NCBI RefSeq assembly: GCF_025994315.1
Contig: NZ_BAQE01000002.1
Reading direction: 5' to 3' (one strand)
From: Swaminathania salitolerans
Lineage (GTDB): Bacteria; Pseudomonadota; Alphaproteobacteria; Acetobacterales; Acetobacteraceae
DNA length: 64,000 nt
This document shows positions 59,801-64,000 of the stretch, piece by piece (within the stretch, counting starts at the first letter, position 1; each line of letters begins with the position of its first letter). The translations under genes were made by a program, and so were the position numbers. Under the pieces are notes generated by a model that saw only the letters and a program-made list of their open reading frames with translations, was not told the DNA's origin and did no database searches.

Positions 59801-60127
59801 CTTCAGGAAGCCCGACTTGTCGAGCGCCATGGCGGCGTTGAGCGCGGTCTGTCCGCCCATGGTGGGCAGAACCGCGTCGGGCTTTTCCTTGAGAATGATG
59901 CGCTCGACGAATTCCGGGGTGATCGGCTCGACATAGGTGGCATCGGCCAGACCCGGATCGGTCATGATCGTGGCCGGGTTGGAATTGATGAGGATGACGC
60001 GATAGCCTTCCTCCTTCAGGGCCTTGCAGGCCTGGGTGCCGGAATAGTCGAATTCGCAGGCCTGACCGATCACGATAGGGCCGGCGCCGATGATGAGGAT
60101 CGACGAGATATCTGTACGTTTCGGCAT
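56873..60127 (-). CDS. carB: Carbamoyl-phosphate synthase large subunit
   Basis: A 1084-residue ATP-grasp enzyme that makes carbamoyl phosphate from bicarbonate, ammonia and two ATP for arginine and pyrimidine synthesis. Two homologous synthetase halves are visible: the first opens [30 protein letters not shown] and contains [12 protein letters not shown], the second starts [29 protein letters not shown] with [13 protein letters not shown]. The C-terminal 120 residues are the MGS-like allosteric domain ([21 protein letters not shown]). Length and order are standard. Its ATG is 3 bases after the carA stop, so the two subunits are coupled. Confidence 0.98.
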   Translation of the reverse strand: [1084 protein letters not shown]

Positions 60128-60130
60128 GGG

Positions 60131-61483
60131 TCAGGCTGCCTTCTTGTCCATGAGCGCGACGAAACGCTCGAAGAGATAGAATGAATCGGACGGGCCGGGG
60201 CTGGCCTCGGGATGATACTGAACCGAGAAGGCATCGCGCTTCGTGCTGCGGATGCCTTCATTCGAACCGTCGAACAGGCTGGTATGGGTGATGATCACGT
60301 CCTCGGGCAGGGATTTGTCATCCACGGCAAAGCCGTGATTCTGGCTCGTGATTTCCACGCGGCCCGAAGCGAGATCCTTGACCGGCTGGTTCGCGCCGCG
60401 ATGGCCGCGCTCCAGCTTGTAGGTCCTGGCACCCAGTGCCTGGGCCAGAAGCTGATGACCGAGACAGATGCCGAAGACGGGAATATTCGCGTCCAGCACG
60501 CCCTTGATGGCGGGCACCGCATAAACGGCGGTTGCCGCCGGGTCGCCGGGACCGTTGGAGAGGAACACGCCTTCCGGATTATGGCGCAGGATCTCTTCCG
60601 CCGTTGCCGTGGCGGGCACCACGGTCACGTCGCAGCCCGCGGTCACGAGGCAGCGCAGGATGTTGCGCTTGGCGCCGTAATCGACGGCCACTACGCGTCG
60701 GCGCGTGCTGCGCTCGGCAGCAGGCTTCTGCCACACACCCAGATCCCAGCGATAGCTCTGCGTGCAGGTTACGTCCTTTGCCAGATCCATCCCTTCCAGC
60801 CCCGGCCATGAAACGGCCTGGGCGCGCAGGGCGGCGAGGTCGAACTGGCCATTCTCCGGGAAGGCGAGCACGGCGGTCTGCGGGCCGCCATCGCGCAGGC
60901 GGCGGGTGATCAGCCGCGTGTCGATCCCGGCAATGCCGGGCAGGTTCTGGCCGATCATCCATTGCGCGAGCTTCCGGGTCGAGCGCCAGTTGGCGGGGAG
61001 AGTCACGTCTTCCTTCACCACCACGCCGCGCGCGGCCACGCGCTGGGCCTCGTCATCCTCGGCATTGGTGCCGACATTGCCGATATGGGGGAAGGTAAAG
61101 GTCACGATCTGCCCGGCAAAGGACGGATCGGTGAGCGTTTCCTGATAGCCGGTCATGCCGGTGTTGAAGCAGAGCTCGCCAATGGCCGCGCCATCGGTAT
61201 GGGCGCCGAAGCCGACGCCCCACAAAACGGAGCCATCGGCCAGGACGAGGGCGGCATTCGCGCCTTCAGGGCAGGTATCGGTCACGGTCGGTCTATCCTC
61301 CTGAGGCGTCTGCGGATCGAGGTCCGAAAGGGAAATGCCGGGCAGGCGCAGCAGCGCCGCCCAGTGCTTGCCGGGAATGGCGCGCGACTGGCGCCATTTG
61401 CGTATGGCCTCGGTGCCGACGCCGGTCAGGCCTGCCAGCGCCTCGGCGCCGCCTGCCTTCTCGATGATCTCTTCGATATCCAT
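60131..61483 (-). CDS. carA: Carbamoyl-phosphate synthase small subunit with N-terminal HTH domain
   Basis: A 450-residue glutaminase subunit, about 65 residues longer than usual. Residues 1-55 form a helix-turn-helix unit (EEIIEKAGGAEALAGLTGVG, TEAIRKWRQSRAIPGKHWAALLRL) like YdaS/Cro-type DNA-binding domains; NCBI describes a similar N-terminal unit as the 'carph-isopro' domain. The normal CarA begins near residue 75 (ANAALVLADGSVLWGVGFG). The class I glutaminase has Cys340 in GICLGHQLLAQAL and the His/Glu pair in SVQYHPEASPGP. GGGAGGACAGCC precedes ATG 61483, so the HTH is translated. The two palindromes upstream make autoregulation an attractive idea. Confidence 0.95.
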   Translation of the reverse strand: MDIEEIIEKAGGAEALAGLTGVGTEAIRKWRQSRAIPGKHWAALLRLPGISLSDLDPQTPQEDRPTVTDTCPEGANAALVLADGSVLWGVGFGAHTDGAAIGELCFNTGMTGYQETLTDPSFAGQIVTFTFPHIGNVGTNAEDDEAQRVAARGVVVKEDVTLPANWRSTRKLAQWMIGQNLPGIAGIDTRLITRRLRDGGPQTAVLAFPENGQFDLAALRAQAVSWPGLEGMDLAKDVTCTQSYRWDLGVWQKPAAERSTRRRVVAVDYGAKRNILRCLVTAGCDVTVVPATATAEEILRHNPEGVFLSNGPGDPAATAVYAVPAIKGVLDANIPVFGICLGHQLLAQALGARTYKLERGHRGANQPVKDLASGRVEITSQNHGFAVDDKSLPEDVIITHTSLFDGSNEGIRSTKRDAFSVQYHPEASPGPSDSFYLFERFVALMDKKAA

Positions 61484-61522
61484 GGCTGTCCTCCCGTCCT
61501 TTTCTCTCGGACGCTCGTGGTC

Positions 61523-61569
61523 TTGGTGCTAGATAGGCGCTTGAGAGAGGAATGGGAAGTTTTTTCCCA
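61523..61569 (-). promoter_or_regulatory. Probable carAB promoter with overlapping palindrome
   Basis: On the minus strand TATCTA (61535-61530) can serve as -10; transcription would begin near 61523 and leave a 40-base leader. The -35 region falls into the palindrome TGGGAAGTTTTTTCCCA (61553-61569), so a protein bound there would block RNA polymerase. The promoter call is by eye. Confidence 0.4.
61554..61568. promoter_or_regulatory. Palindromic site 1, GGGAA-N5-TTCCC
   Basis: GGGAA (61554-61558) and TTCCC (61564-61568) are perfect complements around 5 bases; with the flanking T/A the dyad is TGGGAA-N5-TTCCCA. Together with site 2 it has the form of a repressor operator. Confidence 0.6.
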
Positions 61570-61592
61570 CTCCTTCGGATAGCCCGAGAGGT

Positions 61593-61607
61593 GGGAAAAA
61601 TATTCCC
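61593..61607. promoter_or_regulatory. Palindromic site 2, GGGAA-N5-TTCCC
   Basis: GGGAA (61593-61597) and TTCCC (61603-61607) around AAATA repeat the arms and the spacer length of site 1, 39 bases centre to centre. It sits toward the yqeY side of the divergent region. Confidence 0.6.
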
Positions 61608-61667
61608 GCGTGCTGAGGGCGAGCAGGCGGACTGGCTTTTGTCGCCAGAGCCGGGAAAGGAAAGACA

Positions 61668-62120
61668 ATGTCCCTGAGAGAGACGATCTCGAACGACCTG
61701 AAGACCGCCATGAAGGCCAAGGAGATGGATCGCGTGGCCCGGATCCGCGGCATCACCGCGCGTATCAAGGATCTCGATGTTGCGGCGCGCGCCAATGGCA
61801 AGGAAATCGGCGATGAGGATATCCTCCCGATGCTGCGCAGCATGATCAAGTCGCGCACCGAGTCCGCGACCATGTATCGCGAAGGCGGTCGCCCCGAACT
61901 GGCCGAAAAGGAAGAGGCCGAGATCGAGACGATCCGGGCCTATCTCCCGCCAGAGATGGACGAGGCCACGCTCAATGCCGAGATCGACGCCGCCATTGCC
62001 GAGACCGGCGCGACCGGCATGAAGGAGATGGGCAAGGTCATGGGCGTGCTCAAGTCGAAATTCGGCTCTGCCCTCGATATGGGGCGGGTCAATCCCGTCG
62101 TCAAAGCCCGGCTCTCCTGA
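61668..62120 (+). CDS. GatB/YqeY domain-containing protein
   Basis: A 150-residue protein of the YqeY family: LRETISNDLKTAMKAKEMDRVARIRGITARIKDL, then MIKSRTESATMYREGGRPELAEKEEAEIETIRAYLPPEMDEA and GATGMKEMGKVMGVLKSKF. YqeY resembles the tRNA-binding tail of GatB in tRNA-dependent amidotransferases, but its own function is unproven. GGAAAGGAAAGACA precedes ATG 61668. It is divergent from carA and 15 bases upstream of dnaG, the frequent yqeY-dnaG-rpoD order. Confidence 0.95.
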   Translation: MSLRETISNDLKTAMKAKEMDRVARIRGITARIKDLDVAARANGKEIGDEDILPMLRSMIKSRTESATMYREGGRPELAEKEEAEIETIRAYLPPEMDEATLNAEIDAAIAETGATGMKEMGKVMGVLKSKFGSALDMGRVNPVVKARLS

Positions 62121-62135
62121 GTTCCGTCGGGCAGC

Positions 62136-63965
62136 ATGGCGTTCGATCCCGCTTTTCTGGACGAGCTGCGCGCGCGCCTTCCGATCGCATCGGTCGTCGG
62201 GCGGCGCACGAAGCTCGCGCGTTCCGGCCGTAACTGGAAGGCATGCTGCCCGTTTCACGGGGAAAAGACGCCGTCTTTCTATGTGTATGACGACCATTTC
62301 CACTGCTTTGGCTGCGGGGTGCATGGCGATGTCATATCCTTCGTCATGCAGAGCGAGGGGCGCAGTTTCCCCGAAGCGGTCGAGCAGCTCGCCGGTGAAG
62401 CGGGTCTCGAGATGCCGCGGCAGGACCCCCGCAGCGAGGCCCGCAGCCGCGAGGCCCAGTCGATCGGTGACGTGCTCGAGGCCGCACAGAAGCATTATCA
62501 TCAGGCGTTGTTCCGGCCGGAAGGACGACAGGCCCTCGATTACCTGCGCGGCCGAAGCCTGAACGACGAGACGATCGTGCGCTTCGGTCTCGGCTGGGCG
62601 GGGGAAGGGCGCGGCGCATTGCTTTCCGCGCTGCGATCGTCGGGGATCACGGCCGGGCAACTCGTCCAGGCCGGTCTGATGCGCGGCGACGAGAGCGGCG
62701 CGCCGCGAGGCGATCTGTTTTTCTCGCGCGTCATGTTCCCGATCCGCGACAGGCGGGGAAAGATCATCTCCTTCGGCGGGCGTACTCTGGGGGATGCCCA
62801 GCCCAAATATGTGAACGGTCCGGAAACCCCTCTCTTTTCCAAGAGACGCGCGCTCTACAACCTCGATGGCGCACGCGCGGCGCTGCGCGATCCGTCCTGC
62901 GACCTCATCGTCGTCGAGGGATATATGGACGTGATCGCCCTTGCGCAGGCCGGGTTCGAGGGGGCGGTGGCACCGCTCGGAACGGCCATGGGCACGGAAC
63001 AGCTCGAGCTGCTCTGGCGCGAGGCCAGTCATCCCGTCCTGTGTCTCGATGGCGACGCTGCCGGTGCCCGTGCGGCGCTGCGCGTGGCCGAGCTTGCCCT
63101 GCCGCTGCTTCAGCCCGAGCGGAGCCTTCGCTTCTGTCGTCTGGATCCCGGCGACGATCCCGACAGTCTGATCCGGCGCGACGGGCCTCAGGCCATGCGT
63201 CGTATCCTCGACTCCGCGACCCCGCTCGTCGAGGAGCTTTACGCGCAGATGAGTGTCGGGGTCGGCACGGACAGTCCCGAGCAGAGGGCGGCGCTCAGGA
63301 AACGTCTCGAGGCCGCGGCCGGTCTTATCGCGGACCGGGATCTCGCCTCGGAATATCGAAGAGCCCTCCTGGACCGGTATTTTGCGGCGTCGCGCCGCCA
63401 ATCGCCACGTCGCGGGTTCTCCGGATCGCCCTCGCGGCCCGCTCGTCCGGCGGTGCGACGCAGCCGGAGCGAAGGCGGGGAGGAAAGCGGGGCGCTCGAG
63501 CGGTTGCGTCTTCTGACAGCGCTCGTTCTTTCCCATCCGGCGCTGCTCGGTGAGGTCGAGGACCATTACGGGCGCATGGCATTGCCTCAGCCTCTGGACG
63601 ATCTGCGCGATGCGGTGCTCGACTGGTTCGCGACCCTGACGCCGGGATGCGATCCGGATGCCGCGACGCTGCTTGCGGCGCTCGACCGCGAGGGGATGGG
63701 GGATACGGCGCGCCTTCTCGTCGCCGGAAGGGCCGGGCTGCGCCAGTCGGGTGAGCAGGGCGGGCTTTTCGCCATGGAGCCGATCCAGCAATGGTGGCAC
63801 TTCTACGGTCTGGTCAATCTTCCGGATTTCGTGCGCGAAGTCGAACGCGACATGCATGCGGCGCTCGCCGATCCGGCGCTCGAGGGGCTGCCCGAGGCCC
63901 TTCTGGGGCGGCTTCGCGCGCTCGAGCGGCTCCGGCGAGGCGAGTCGCAGGATGACGAGACATAG
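62136..63965 (+). CDS. dnaG: DNA primase
   Basis: A 609-residue primase that lays RNA primers at the replication fork. The N-terminal CHC2 zinc finger is CCPFHGEKTPSFYVYDDHFHCFGC (residues 33-56). The catalytic Toprim core is at about 250-340 with LIVVEGYMDVIAL, PLGTAMGTEQ and VLCLDGDAAGARAA. A basic, Arg/Ser/Pro-rich linker (about 415-450) leads to the C-terminal helical domain that contacts DnaB helicase. Length is typical. It probably continues into rpoD beyond the right edge of the window, which is not seen. Confidence 0.97.
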   Translation: MAFDPAFLDELRARLPIASVVGRRTKLARSGRNWKACCPFHGEKTPSFYVYDDHFHCFGCGVHGDVISFVMQSEGRSFPEAVEQLAGEAGLEMPRQDPRSEARSREAQSIGDVLEAAQKHYHQALFRPEGRQALDYLRGRSLNDETIVRFGLGWAGEGRGALLSALRSSGITAGQLVQAGLMRGDESGAPRGDLFFSRVMFPIRDRRGKIISFGGRTLGDAQPKYVNGPETPLFSKRRALYNLDGARAALRDPSCDLIVVEGYMDVIALAQAGFEGAVAPLGTAMGTEQLELLWREASHPVLCLDGDAAGARAALRVAELALPLLQPERSLRFCRLDPGDDPDSLIRRDGPQAMRRILDSATPLVEELYAQMSVGVGTDSPEQRAALRKRLEAAAGLIADRDLASEYRRALLDRYFAASRRQSPRRGFSGSPSRPARPAVRRSRSEGGEESGALERLRLLTALVLSHPALLGEVEDHYGRMALPQPLDDLRDAVLDWFATLTPGCDPDAATLLAALDREGMGDTARLLVAGRAGLRQSGEQGGLFAMEPIQQWWHFYGLVNLPDFVREVERDMHAALADPALEGLPEALLGRLRALERLRRGESQDDET

Positions 63966-64000
63966 GGGCGCAAGTCAGGGTTTCTGCGGGGGCGAGAGGA

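Overview
This is a high-GC, gene-dense bacterial chromosome segment. Its gene content points to an alphaproteobacterium of the acetic acid bacteria (Acetobacteraceae, in the Asaia/Gluconobacter/Gluconacetobacter range). The evidence is the alphaproteobacterial type of DksA, the TIGR02300 zinc-ribbon protein, the small SRP RNA followed by dnaX-ybaB-recR, a carAB pair with an HTH-extended CarA, a long-chain polyol (mannitol-type) dehydrogenase, and a heparinase-like gene beside rsmB and rpe. The genus is an inference; the class is well supported. I see no phage genes, insertion sequences, CRISPR arrays or integrases.

Layout. 1-4.3 kb: minus-strand genes for a secreted nucleoside hydrolase (cut by the window edge), HemW, the Kup potassium transporter and the YggS-type PLP protein. 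4.3-9.4 kb: plus-strand run rsmB, rpe, heparinase-like gene, GT4 glycosyltransferase. 9.4-14.3 kb: minus-strand DesK/DesR-like two-component operon with a membrane partner, then tyrS and an alpha/beta hydrolase. 14.7-19.1 kb: plus-strand sulfur block of two tandem cysteine desulfurases, a 2Fe-2S ferredoxin and the tRNA thiolase mnmA, then a GST. 19.3-20.0 kb: dksA and tRNA-Thr(GGT). 20.1-27.6 kb: accessory metabolism with two SDR dehydrogenases, a DUF333 lipoprotein, two HAD phosphatases around a mannitol-type dehydrogenase, and DUF2945/DUF3465 genes. 27.9-35.1 kb: clpS-clpA, a D,D-carboxypeptidase, map and ggt. 35.2-39.6 kb: SRP RNA, dnaX, ybaB, recR and a pteridine-reductase-like SDR. 39.6-46.7 kb: a glycosyltransferase, a chorismate-lyase-like gene, the TIGR02300 gene, and the classic aroA-cmk-rpsA run. 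46.8-54.3 kb: a three-gene cluster of very large multidomain glycosyltransferases. 54.7-64 kb: threonine dehydratase, greA, carB and carA on the minus strand, diverging from yqeY and dnaG on the plus strand.

How the parts work together. The desulfurases, ferredoxin and MnmA plausibly supply sulfur for Fe-S clusters and for the s2U34 tRNA modification. ClpS delivers N-degron substrates to ClpA. DnaX, YbaB and RecR form the usual replication/repair neighbourhood. carA and carB make carbamoyl phosphate for arginine and pyrimidines.

The least explained parts are (i) an HTH domain fused to CarA together with two identical-design palindromes (GGGAA-N5-TTCCC) in the carA/yqeY divergent region, suggesting that the enzyme subunit may bind its own promoter, and (ii) the 46.8-54.3 kb cluster, in which CgeB-type, GT4 and GT2 modules, five N-terminal aromatic repeats and a duplicated C-terminal beta-rich module are combined in three proteins. 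Several start codons could be refined by reading the sequence: a CTG start for hemW, TTG for ggt, GTG for greA, and a chorismate-lyase-like start moved out of an upstream terminator.
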